A DNA stretch of 64,000 nucleotides, from positions 1 through 64,000 of the forward strand of contig JAWQFJ010001295.1 in the NCBI GenBank assembly GCA_034096865.1, read 5' to 3'. Below are positions 13,313 through 24,678 of this stretch, piece by piece. A program made the position numbers and the translations under genes. The DNA comes from Theodoxus fluviatilis. Taxonomy: Eukaryota; Mollusca; Gastropoda; Cycloneritida; Neritidae. The notes under the pieces were generated by a model. That model was not told the DNA's origin. It was given only the letters and a program-made list of their open reading frames with translations, and did not search any database. Every line of letters begins with the position of its first letter. Position 1 is the first letter of the stretch.

Positions 13313-13901
13313 TGCGCAGTCTCAATTTGGCCTCATCAAAAACAAAACAAAAACGCGAAAGAAAGAAAAAAGCTCAGGCCCTTCCCCTCCCTCCACCCAC
13401 TCCCACCCCCTTTCCAGCCTCCATTTTTCTTCATGTCACCTTAACCACATCTCTTTTAGATATCTTAATTTGGGGAGCCGCGCTTAGCTAATAATCGTCT
13501 TCGTGATGTTCAGACACTGCGCCGAGGAGAACAATCAGTTGAGTTGAAGAGTTAGATTCCGTGGGCAATGTCGGCAAGAGGAAGGCCATAATTATATATA
13601 TCAGTGTCAGTTGACCGAGAGCTGGTGTTGTCCTCAGCTCTAACCCTAACCCTAATCCAGGCACGGTACATTCAGGCAAAAGGGGCGTAACGTCCTGCAT
13701 GCACCCCTCAGCTCCATCACTTGGCCTCACCTGGACAACTTGTGGGCAAAGTTCAGTGCATATGGTAGATATGCTATCGTTTTGTGGAGGCGAAAGGAAG
13801 ATTCTCTCTATCTCTCTGTCTGTCTGTCCGTCTCTCTCTCTCTCTCTCTCTCTGTTTGTCTCTTTTTCTCTATCTCTGTCTCTTTCTTCGTCTCTCTGTT
13901 T

Positions 13902-15720
13902 CCCCCTGTGGGTTCTGGGTAAGAACATTCAGCGTGGCTGAGACTATAGTGCATATAGTCTCAGCAACAGGTTGGTCACATGATAGCCTTAATTCTTCCA
14001 TAACATGCATACCACCATTCGACACTGAGTCTCAGCCACGCTGAATGACATATCACATCGTTGAGTGTATTCCTCCGCTTGTTGTGATGCACTCGATACT
14101 GGCAGCCATCTTTCCGTCAGTTCATTTTCTAAACATCGATTTCCCATAAATGTAAAACTTGTATGCGGTAAAATTCGAATCACAAGAGTGTAATATTGTG
14201 AACTCTACTAATTATAAGGACTTTGAATACAACAGCAACAGTTATACTTCATTGTGCGAGTAAGGCAACCAATCCCGTCTGCATAATGATGTGGTAGGGC
14301 GAGTGGCTGTCGAGCATGGCAATCTGGTGTTGAAGCGCGGATGGGTTATCGAGATAACAAGTTGGGTCGGTGACTCTTCTAAGTGGCTTATTCGCCTTCT
14401 TTTTGGCAGTGTCCAAGGGCACACGATACTAACGATTCCGCTCCCTTCCCCCTTCGCCTGACGAATCTCTCCCTCCTTTCTTCTGACGTCATATTCTCAC
14501 AACGGTCTCAAAATGCAACGTCACCAAAAAAGCTATACAACGCCACAAACCTAAGAGAATCGCAGTGCAGAATGCATACTACGATACTATGTTCTTTTCT
14601 TATTGAAAAATATAAACAACAAATAACGACAACAACATTGGCAACTAGAGAGAGAAATATGAAACACAACTTGGATGAGTAACAACTGTCCAGATCACCT
14701 GACTATACACACCATCCACCACACTCATACTCTGAGGAGTCTCCAAAGAAACCACAAACCATGAAGTGCTAGATCAACCGGGAGGAGAAGCAGTTTGACG
14801 TGAAGGAGAAAGGCTAACCGGTTAGTACTGCCCGTACCCCACCACAATGATAATCTTTTGGACCGTGAGTACGATACGCCCAGAAACCCGCTGAGTGCTT
14901 TTACTGATGATGAATCATTAATTTAATGTATGCTTAGAAGGATTAAACTTAGAAAAACTGCTTCTGAGCTCTCCGATGATATCGAACTTCGGAATCGGAC
15001 GGATTCCTACAGAAGAAACTTCGACTCATCAACGTTCAACACAGAGACAACAGTGAGTAAAATCTTCCTTCTACTTCTAGATCAGTCGATACACGAATGA
15101 TCGAAGTGTGGACTCAGCAGCTCGTCAAACAGTGTGAAGGCAGTTAGACCACAGGATCCGGCCAGAAAGCATTTACTTGCGAGAGTATAACCATAGATTC
15201 ACGAAACCAGCCCGGAGCCATAGGAATCCTTTTCGATGCGTTTATACTGACTAGTTCCAAAGACAAGCGCACGTGCTGAAGGCAGTTTGCAACCTTTTAG
15301 ACGATGTTCGCGCTAAAAGTAGTTCTCAAATGATTTCCTGAAAATCTCATAGATTAGTTTTATTAGAACACCAAATTTGTGTTTATCTATCGGGATAAAT
15401 AATTGGAGTGAAATAGAATCGTCTCTTTTTACTCTCAATGGTCTTTTGATCATGTTGAATTTTGATTGGTAAAATCATTGGAATGTGGGGCCGAAGTCAC
15501 GTGACCAACCTGTTTCAGAGATACTATATCTCTGTGTTCAGAATGGGGTAAGAATTGACCCACCGCGTCTCCCTACGCGATTCGTAAGAGGCGAATAACT
15601 AGGGACACCGTGACGTGATTTGCGTTTACTCTACACTGTTCTAGTGATTTTCGTGCTTAGTGGCCTTATATAGCCTACACAGGCTGATAGGCCGTAAAAC
15701 ACCATCAATCCAATCCAATC
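13902..15720 (+). mobile_element. SINE S1 copy split by a 1.6-kb transposon
   Basis: The head ccccctgtgggttctgggta at 13902 and the remainder from 15546 (gggtaagaattgacccaccg onward) join into the same sequence that is continuous at 38892-39082. The 9-bp gggtaagaa occurs on both sides of the inserted element. The 3' end is a ggctgataggcc block and an (AATCC/CATC)-type tail near 15705-15720. No coding capacity. Confidence 0.85.
13926..15545. mobile_element. 1.62-kb DNA transposon with palindromic ends and 9-bp TSD
   Basis: Flanked by gggtaagaa at 13917-13925 and 15546-15554, interrupting an S1 SINE whose empty site exists elsewhere in the window. The left end starts CATTCAGCGTGG and the right end, read inward, starts CATTCTGAACAC; both then contain their own small palindrome and continue into a shared AACAGGTTGGTCAC followed by RTGA. 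A 20-bp inverted copy of the left terminus is present at 14028-14047. The 9-bp duplication suits Mutator-like elements, but the family is not established. No transposase-like frame is visible, so this is a non-autonomous, foldback-like copy. Confidence 0.85.
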
Positions 15721-15955
15721 GTCTCTCTGTCTCTCTTTCTCCGTCTCTGTCTGTCTGCCTGCCTGCCAACCTGTCTGCTAGCCTGTCTGTCTGTCTGTCT
15801 CTCCCTCTCTCTCCCCCCCCCCCCCCCCCCCATCCCCTCCTCCTTCCTTCTTTCCTCCCTCCCACACCCACACATGCACGACTCCTAACACAAGAGCTGA
15901 CTGGGGTGGCATTGAGCATGGCCAGAGCTTGCCTTGATCCTACTTAGTGTCTAGG

Positions 15956-18900
15956 GGTGGAGTGGAGGAGAGTGTGGGTGTCTAGGCAGAGCTGTGGGGG
16001 GAGAGTGGGTGTGTGGGCAGAGCTGTGGGGGGAGGGTGGGTGTACAGGCAGAGCTGTAGGGAGAGAGTGGGTGTACAGGCAGAGCTGTGGGGGGAGGGTG
16101 GGTGTACAGGCAGAGCTGTGGGGGGAGGGTGGGTGTACAGGCAGAGCTGTGGGGGGAGAGTGGGTGTGTGGGCAGAGCTGTGGGGGGAGAGTGGGTGTGT
16201 GGGCAGAGCTGTGGGGGGAGGGTGGGTGTGTGGGCAGAGCTGTGGGGGGAGAGTGGGTGTGTGGGCAGAGCTGTGGGGGGAGGGTGTGTGTGTGGGCAGA
16301 GCTGTAGGGAGAGAGTGGGTGTGTGGGCAGAGCTGTAGGGAGAGAGTGGGTGTGTGGGCAGAGCTGTAGGGGGAGAGTGGGTGTGTGGGCAGAGCTGTGG
16401 GGGGAGGGTGGGTGTGTGGGCAGAGCTGTGGGGGGAGAGTGGGTGTGTAGGCAGAGCTGTAGGGGGAGAGTGGGTGTGTGGGCAGAGCTGTAGGAGGAGA
16501 GTGGGTGTACAGGCAGAGCTGTGGGGGAAGGGTGGGTGTGTGGGCAGAGCTGTAGGGGGAGAGTGGGTGTGTGGGCAGAGCTGTAGGGGGAGAGTGGGTG
16601 TACAGGCAGAGCTGTGGGGGAAGGGTGGGTGTGTGGGCAGAGCTGTAGGGGGAGAGTGGGTGTACAGGCAGAGCTGTGGGGGGAGAGTGGGTGTGTGGGC
16701 AGACCTCTGGGGGGAGGGTTGGTGTCTGGGCAGAGCTGTGGGGGGGAGGGTTGGTGTCTGGGCAGAGCTGTGGGGGGGAGGGTTGGTGTCTGGGCAGAGC
16801 TGTGGGGGGAGAGTGGGTGTCTGGGCAGAGCTGTGGGGGGGAGGGTTGGTGTCTGGGCAGAGCTGTGGGGGGAGAGTGAGTGTGTGGGCAGAGCTGTAGG
16901 GGGAGAGTGGGTGTACAGGCAGAGCTGTGGGGGGAGAGTGAGTGTGTGGGCAGAGCTGTAGGGGGAGAGTGGGTGTGTGGGCAGAACTGTGGGGGGAGAT
17001 TGGGTGTGTGGGCAGAGCTGTAGGGGGAGAGTGAGTGTGTGGGCAGAGCTGTAGGGGGAGAGTGGGTGTGTGGGCAGACCTCTTGGGGGAGGGTTGGTGT
17101 CTGGGCATTCTGTAAACCCGAGTCAGTAGTATTGACTCTGGCACAGTTCGCAATGAATGCGTAATAGGCTTGGCCCTTGGCATTACAGCCTTGCGGCAAA
17201 AATAGTTCGCTCTGATACTATTTTTCTCTCCACTTTTTACAGAAATCATTCAGATGTAAAAACTTGGTTCCATTTCAACACAAACATTTTATTGTATCGA
17301 ATAAACGCTTGTTTGTTGTCTCAACAAGAGTAAGTTAAGAGTTTTGTGCGAAATAGTCTTAGAACTACTTTAACGGCGTATGTCAGGGAGCACATCGGCT
17401 ATCCCACAAGCCTCTCGTGTGACCTCCGCTTGCATAAATTGGCCAAAAACCTTCCATCACGTGATGTGAACTGTGCTAGAGATACTTTTGCCGGTAGGCG
17501 AAATCTCTAGTTTACTAGAAAGGTGTCTGGGCAGAGCTGTGGGGGAGGGTTGGTGTCTGGGCAGAGCTGTGGGGGGAGAGTGGGTGTGTGGGTAGAGCTG
17601 TAGGGGGAGGGTGGGTGTGTGGGCAGAGCTGTGGGGGGAGAGTGGGTGTACAGGCAGAGCTGTGGGGGGAGAGTGGGTGTGTGGGCAGACCTCTGGGGGG
17701 AGGGTGGGTGTACAGGCAGAGCTGTGGGGGGAGAGTGGGTGTACAGGCAGAGCTGTGGGGGGAGGGTGGGTGTACAGGCAGAGCTGTGGGGGGAGGGTGG
17801 GTGTGTGGGCAGAGCTGTAGGGGGAGAGTGGGTGTGTGGGCAGAACTGTGGGGGGAGATTGGGTGTGTGGGCAGAGCTGTGGGGGCAGAGTGGGTGTGTG
17901 GGCAGAGCTGTGGGGGGAGAGTGGGTGTACAGGCAGAGCTGTGGGGGGAGGGTGGGTGTACAGGCAGAGCTGTGGGGGGAGGGTGGGTGTGTGGGCAGAG
18001 CTGTAGGGGGAGAGTGGGTGTGTGGGCAGAACTGTGGGGGGAGATTGGGTGTGTGGGCAGAGCTGTGGGGGGAGAGTGGGTGTGTGGGCAGAGCTGTGAG
18101 GGGAGGGTGGGTGTGTGGGCAGAGCTGTGGGGGGAGGGTGGGTGTGTGGGCAGAGCTGTGGGGGGAGAATGGGTGTGTGGGCAGAGCTGTGAGGGAAGGG
18201 TGGGTGTGTGGGCAGAGCTGTGGGGGGAGGGTGGGTGTGTGGGCAAAGCTGTGGGGGGAGGGTGGGTGTGTGGGCAGAGCTGTAGGGGGAGGGCGGGTGT
18301 GTGGGCAGAGCTGTAGGGGTAGAGTGGGTGTACAGGCAGAGCTGTGGGGGACGGTGGGTGTGTGGGCAGAGCTGTAGGGAGAGAGTGGGTGTACAGGCAG
18401 AGCTGTGGGGGACGGTGGGTGTGTGGGCAGAGCTGTAGGGAGAGAGTGGGTGTACAGGCAGAGCTGTAGGGAGATAGTGGTTGTGTGGGCAGAGCTGTGG
18501 GGGGAGGGTGGGTGTGTGGGTAGAGCTGTGGGGGGAGGGTGTGTGTGTGGGCAGAGCTGTGGGGGGAGGGTGGGTGTGTGGGCAGAGCTGTGGGGGGAGG
18601 GTTGGTGTGTGGGCAGAGCTGTGGGGGGAGGGTGGGTGTACAGGCAGAGCTGGTGGGGGAGAGTGGGGTGTGGCAGAGCTGTGGGGGGAGGTGTTGTTTG
18701 CAGAGCTGTAGGGAGAGAGTGGTTGTGTGCCAGAGTGCTGTGGGGGGAGGATGGGTGTGTGGGCAGGCTGTGGGGGAGAGTGGGTGTACAGGCAGAGCTG
18801 TGGGGGGAGGAGTGGGTGTCTGGGCAGAGCTGTGGGGGGAGGGTGGGTGTCTGGGCAGAGCTGTGGGGGGAGAGTGGGTGTGTGGGGCAGAGCTGTGGGG

Positions 18901-21783
18901 GGTGGTGGTGTGGCAGAGCTGTGGGGGGAGAGTGGGTGTGTGGGCAGAGCTGTGGGGGGAGAGGTGGGTGTGCGCTGGGCAGAGCTGTGGGGGGAGGGAG
19001 TGGGTGTGTGGGCAGAGCTGTGGGGGGAGAGTGGTGTGTAGAGGCAGAGCTGTGGGGGGAGGGGGGTGTGGGAGACTGTGGGGGTAGAGTGGGTGTGGTG
19101 CAGAGCTGTGGGGGAGGGTGGGTGTGGGAGAGCTGTGGGGGAGAGTGGGTGTGTGGGCAGAGCTGTGGGGGGAGAGTGGGGTGAGTGGGCAGAGCGTGTG
19201 GGGAGGGTGTGTGTGTGGGCAGAGCTGTGGGAGGAGGGTGGTGTGTGTAGGCAGAGCTGTGGGGGGAGAGTGGGTGTGTGGGCAGAGCTGTGGGGGGAGA
19301 GTGGGTGTGTGGGCAGAGCTGTAGGGAGAGAGTGGGTGTGTGGGCAGAGCTGTGGGGGGAGGGTGGGTGTGTGGGCAGAGCTGTGGGGGGAGGGTGGGTG
19401 TACAGGCAGAGCTGTGGGGGGAGAGTGGGTGTGTGGGCAGAGCTGTGGGGGGAGAGTGGGTGTGTGGGCAGAGCTATTTGGGGAGGGTGGGTGTGTAGAC
19501 AGAGCTGTGGGGGGAGAGTGGGTGTGTGGGCAGAGCTGTGGGGGGAGGGTGGGTGTGTGGGCAGAGCTGTGGGGGGAGGGTGGGTGTGTGGGCAGAGCTG
19601 TGGGGGGAGGGTGGGTGTGTGTGGGCAGAGCTGTGGGAGGAGGGTGGGAGTGTGGGCAGAGCTGTAGGGAGAGGGTGGGTGTGTAAACAGAGCTGTGGGG
19701 GGAGAGTGGGTGTGTGGGCAGAGCTGTGGGGGGAGGGTGGGTGTACAGGCAGAGCTGTGGGGGGAGGGTGGGTGTGTGGGCAGAGCTGTGGGGGGAGGGT
19801 GGGTGTCTGGGCAGAGCTGTGGGGGGAGGGTGGGTGTGTGGGCAGAGCTGTAGGGAGAGAGTGGGTGTGTGGGCAGAGCTGTGGGGGGAGAGTGGGTGTG
19901 TGGGCAGAGCTGTAGGGAGAGAGTGGGTGTGTGGGCAGAGCTGTGGGGGGAGAGTGGGTGTACAGGCAGAGCTGTAGGGGGAGAGTGGGTGTGTGAGCAG
20001 AACTGTGGGGGGAGAGTGGGTGTGTGGGCAGAGCTGTGGGGGGAGAGTGGGTGTGTGGTCAGAGCTGTGAGGGGAGGGTGGGTGTGTGGGCAGAGCTGTA
20101 GGGGGAGAGTGGGTGTGTGGACAGACCTGTAGGGAGAGAGTGGGTGTGTGGGCAGAGCTGTGGGGGGAGAGTGGGTGTACAGGCAGAGCTGTAGGGGGAG
20201 AGTGGGTGTGTGAGCAGAACTGTGGGGGGAGAGTGGGTGTGTGGGCAGAGCTGTGGGGGGAGAGTGGGTGTGTGGTCAGAGCTGTGAGGGGAGGGTGGGT
20301 GTGTGGGCAGAGCTGTGGGGGGAGGGTGGGTGTGTGGGCAGAGCTGTGGGGGGAGGGTGGGTGTGTGGGCAGAGCTGTGAGGGAAGGGTGTGTGTGTGTG
20401 CAGAGCTGTGGGGGAGGGTGGGTGTGTGGGCAGAGCTGTGGGGGGAGGGTGGTGTGTGGGCAGAGCTGTAGGGGGAGGGTGTGTGTGTGGGCAGAGCTGT
20501 AGGGGGAGGGTGTGTGTGTGGGCAGAGCTGTAGGGAGAGAGTGGGTGTACAGGCAGAGCTGTAGGGGGAGAGTGGGTGTACAGGCAGAGCTGTGGGGGAG
20601 GGTGTGTGTGTGGGCAGAGCTGTAGGGAGAGAGTGGGTGTACAGGCAGAGCTGTAGGGGGAGGGTGGGTGCACAGGCAGAGCTGTGGGGGAGGGTGGGTG
20701 TGTGGGCAGAGCTGTAGGGAGAGAGTGGGTGTACAGGCAGAGCTGTAGGGAGAGAGTGGTTGTGTGGGCAGAGCTGTGGGGGGAGGGTGGGTGTGTGGGC
20801 AGAGCTGTGGGGGAGGGTGGGTGTACAGGCAGAGCTGTGGGGGGAGAGTGGGTGTGTGGGCAGAGCTGTGGGGGAGGGTGGGTGTGTGGGCAGAGCTGTG
20901 GGGGGAGGGTGGGTGTACAGGCAGAGCTGTGGGGGGGAGAGTGGGTGTGTGGGCAGAGCTGTGGGGGGAGAGTGTGTGTGTTTGCAGAGCTATAGGGAGA
21001 GAGTGGGTGTGTGGGCAGAGCTGTGGGGGAGGATGGGTGTGTGGGCAGAGCTGTGGGAGGAGGGTGGGTGTACAGGCAGAGCTGTGGGGGGAGAGTGGGT
21101 GTGTGGGCAGAGCTGTGGGGGGAGGGTGGGTGTGTGGGCAGAGCTGTGGGGGGAGGGTGGGTGTGTGGGCAGAGCTGTGGGGGGAGAGTGGGTGTGTGGG
21201 CAGAGCTGTGGGGGGAGGGTGGGTGTACAGGCAGAGCTGTAGGGAGAGAGTGGGTGTGTGGGCAGAGCTGTGGGGGAGAGTGGGTGTGTGGGCAGAGCTG
21301 TGGGGGGAGGGTGGGTGTACAGGCAGAGCTGTAGGGGGAGAGTGGGGGTGTGGGCAGAGCTGTGGGGGGAGGGTGGGTGCACAGGCAGAGCTGTAGGGGG
21401 AGAGTGTGTGTGTGGGTAGAGCTGTAGGGGGAGAGTGGGTGTGTAAACAGAGCTGTAGGGGGAGAGTGGGTGTGTGGGCAGAGCTGTGGGGGGAGGGTGG
21501 GTGTGTAGGCAGAGCTGTGGGGGGAGGGTGGGTGTGTAGGCAGAGCTGTGGGGGGAGGGTGGGTGTGGGGGCAGAGCTGTGGGGGGAGGGTGGGTGTCTA
21601 GGCAGAGCTATGGGGGGAGGGTGGGTGTGTGGGCAGAGCTGTGGGGGGAGGATGGGTGTGTAGGCAGAGCTGTGGGGAGAGGGTGGGTGTGTAGGCAGAG
21701 CTGAGGGGGGGAGGGTGGGTGTCTAGGCAGAGCTGTGGGGGGAGGGTGTGTGTGTGGGCAGAGCTGTGGGAGGAGGGGAGGTG
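15956..21783. repeat. 31-bp G-rich minisatellite, about 5.4 kb
   Basis: The unit is tgtgtgggcagagctgtggg plus an 11-base gggagagtggg-type end, 31 bp, repeated roughly 175 times. Units vary at fixed places: gtgtgg, gtacag or gtctgg before the cagagctgt core, and gagag or gaggg after the G-run. Longer blocks are themselves duplicated (186-bp and 217-bp periods). A zone at about 18640-19260 has many indels. The retroposon at 17108-17521 interrupts it. A CT tract and C-run (15724-15835) precede it. All frames on both strands are largely open only because 31 is not divisible by three and the unit lacks stops. Confidence 0.95.
17108..17521 (+). mobile_element. Short retroposon R1, copy 2
   Basis: A 414-bp non-satellite insert in the minisatellite, bounded by ggtgtctgggca on the left (17096-17107) and right (17522-17533), a 12-bp duplication. 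The start TTCTGTAAACCCG matches copy 1 at 791; the end is short and A-rich (actagaaa). It contains two segments absent from copy 1 and no coding frame. Confidence 0.8.
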
Positions 21784-21974
21784 TCTATTGGTGGAAGGAG
21801 GGGGGTGGGGGGAGGGGGGGGGGCTGGTCAGTATACAGCCCAAGTCTACATTTATAGGGGCAAGATACACCACGCAGTATTTGTACCTGAAAACTACGAT
21901 GTGAGTGATAGTGCATGCAGTGCCAGCAAACCAGGCAGAAACGCAGGCCGAACAAGAAGGGCAAAGCCCATACA

Positions 21975-22814
21975 ACTCACATGCTTGACCTTGACCTTTA
22001 TATGACCTTGACCTTCAGGTGACCTTCAAGGTCAAGGTCAAACAACTAAACCTACCAATGACATCATACACTAAGAAATGCTTTACACATTTTTCCTACC
22101 AAAATACATGTGACCTTGACCCAAGGTCAAGGTCATCCAAGGTCATGCAACACAAAGCTGTTAATTCAAGACATAGGAAGCACAATGGTGCTTATTGGCA
22201 CTTTCTACCATGAGATATAGTCACTTTTAGTGGCTCACTACCCCATTTTGGTCACATTTCATAAGGGTCAAAGTGACCTTGACCTTGATGATATGTGACC
22301 AAATGTGTCTCATGATGAAAGTATAACATGTGCCCCACATAATTATTAAGTTTGAAACAGTTATCTTCCATAGTTCAGGGTCAAGGTCACTTCAAAATAT
22401 GTATACAATCCAACTTTGAAGAGCTCCTGTGACCTTGACCTTGAAGCAAGGTCAACCAAACTGGTATCAAAAGATAGGGCTTGCTTTGACCTATATACCA
22501 CTTGTAGCTAAGGTCGCCATTCTCAATAACGTGGGAGAAAATTGGGAAAATGTGAAAAATGACTGTTTTTGAGACCACATTTATGGCTCCTGTGACCTTG
22601 ACCTTGAAGCAAGGTCAAGTCACTATGTATGTTTTTTGAGGCATTGTCATCATACACCATCATGCCACATTTGGTGTTGATAGACTTAATAGTCTCCGAG
22701 AAAAATCCAACGTTTAAGTTTTTTACGGACGGACGCCCGCCCGGACGGACGCCCGCCCGGACGGACGGACGACACGGCTCAGTACATAGACTCACTTTTG
22801 CTTCGCATGTGAGT
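21975..22814. mobile_element. Dispersed element rich in AGGTCA half-sites
   Basis: Bounded by an inverted pair, ACTCACATGC at 21975-21984 and GCATGTGAGT at 22805-22814. The interior carries about a dozen copies of TCAAGGTCA or its complement TGACCTTGA, often as overlapping pairs, and ends with ggacggacgcccgcc repeats. TCAAGGTCA is the extended half-site known for NR5A/FTZ-F1 and ERR nuclear receptors. Whether the sequence is bound by them is unknown; the same phrase may simply be the element's own structure. No protein frame. Confidence 0.7.
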
Positions 22815-22817
22815 CAA

Positions 22818-22864
22818 AAACAGACATACATACACACACGCATGCACACACACACATGGACACG

Positions 22865-22908
<44 letters not shown>

Positions 22909-22999
22909 CACACTCGCACACACGCATGCACACAGAGAGACAGACACACACACACACACACACATAGACAGAAAGACAGACAGACAGACAGACAGACAG

Positions 23000-23074
<75 letters not shown>

Positions 23075-23154
23075 CACACAGACAGACAAACAGACAGACA
23101 AAAAGACAGACAAAGAGACTGACAAAGAGACACACACACACACACGCACGCACG

Positions 23155-23194
<40 letters not shown>

Positions 23195-23240
23195 TGCACG
23201 CACGCAGGCAGGCCGGCCAGCAAGCAGGCAGATGGACAGA
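22818..23240. repeat. CA, CAGA and GA microsatellite cluster
   Basis: Alternating (CA)n, (CAGA)n and (GA)n tracts. The long Cys/Val/Leu/Ser frames on the minus strand are low-complexity artefacts. Confidence 0.95.
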
Positions 23241-24675
23241 CAGGCAGGCAGTCGAACATGCATTCAAACAGACATGTTGGCAGGTTAGGAGACTGGCAGA
23301 ATGATAAGCACGCAGACAGGCAGGCAGACAGAAATTTCCATCAAGACGAGTTAGCGCAAGCTAGCTAGCTCCCTAGGCCCTCGCTACAAGTTTATCAAAC
23401 GAGAGTCAACTCGAGTTAACGAACAACAACTCAAAAACGAGAAAAACTATGAACCATTTGCCGCATAAATTATTGATAAGTTGGCTCGTATTCACAACGG
23501 CGATTTATCTATTTAACACTCGATTTATCCCCTAGCCCCGCGTTATCTTGATCGGTTCAATAAGGTACGCTCGTCAGAGGATCCTATGTTGCGCTTTGCT
23601 ATATATACTGGTTTCCAGCCAAGGGAGAGCGGAACAGGCAGTTGGAATCGTCTGAGTTTAGAGATAAATCGGAGTTAACATAAATCGCCGATAAATCGCC
23701 GTTGTGAATACGGGCCAAGTTCAATACGAAATAAATAATGGCAAGCACATGACATTGCATCAGTAGAACACTCAAGTTGTGGAATGAATGGGAATAAACC
23801 CAGTGGCGCTCAACCGCTACTGGCAGAATGCGAATTGAAGACAAAAAAAAGGTGCTAAAGACCGCTTAGTATCCTCGGGGTGAAATCGGGTAGGAAAGCG
23901 GCTCTCGCTCTATTACGGGTGGCTGAGCACACCCGAAGTGACAGTTCTTACAGGGGTGTGTTCCGAGGCTTCGCTCACGATGGGCACGGGAACGGGTCAC
24001 GCTGTACTCTAAGCGTTGTGAGGTTTCTTGCCTCCGTGCCAGGAGAGCGACCACCAGACATGCATGGCACATCAACACCGCAGCTCGTGCTTGCTTTTCA
24101 CAGCTGTGTGCAGGAATTTATGAATGAAATCTGTTGTGTTCCGAGCGTTGGACTTCTTCAATCAATAAAGACTGGAGGCTTGTTAGTATTTCAACTTTGA
24201 GAATTTACTACTTCTTCTTACAGTATAATTCCGCGTGTTCTAGGACTCGACATGGCGCCCGATTTTTCCCGGCGCATGCGCGCATAATGCGTAGACAAAA
24301 ACCAAGTGATAAACTCGTAGGCGAAACCAAGTGATAAACATGATAACACGACATCTTCCCCTCTTTGAGATTTTGCAAAAATCAGCCCAGTGGCTAGTTA
24401 TTCATTAGAGTCTGTGATAACCGAGAAGGGAGATAAATTCACTTTAAAAGTTAAAAGTTCAGATCAATGTGTCCTGCATTCCAACAATGTTAAAAAAAAT
24501 GTTAGTTATCCTGGAAGCGGATTGGTCTGGTAACAATGCGGCCGCTGCGGGTCATCGTCACGGCTGGACTGCTGTTGCCCTCGGGAGGTCGGACTGGAGG
24601 TAGACCACCACTGGCAGTGTCGGAACTGTTGACATCTGGCGGGCGTTGACCGACTTGGACGATGGACTTGCCCTG
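23241..24675. other. Unassigned unique DNA with an NRF1-like site
   Basis: No supported gene. A perfect GCGCATGCGC palindrome (the consensus bound by NRF1) lies at 24272-24281 in a locally CpG-rich stretch, which could be a promoter, but no first exon can be defined next to it. Confidence 0.4.
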
Positions 24676-24678
24676 NNN
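24676..24678. other. Assembly gap (three N)
   Basis: Three N bases sit exactly where unique sequence meets the satellite array, so the true array length and the left junction are uncertain. Confidence 0.95.

Noticed and set aside
13638..13656. Interstitial telomere (ctaaccctaaccctaa)
   Set aside because: Only about two and a half units; the same for 47624-47635. Too short to mean a former chromosome end.
15951..17249. 432-codon minus-strand frame (and many others to 21975) rich in Thr/Pro/His/Leu
   Set aside because: It crosses the 31-bp minisatellite; several frames on both strands are equally open, and the protein period is just the DNA period cycling through frames.
22779..23267. Cys/Val/Leu-rich minus-strand frames that look membrane-like
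   Set aside because: Microsatellite translation of CA and GA runs.
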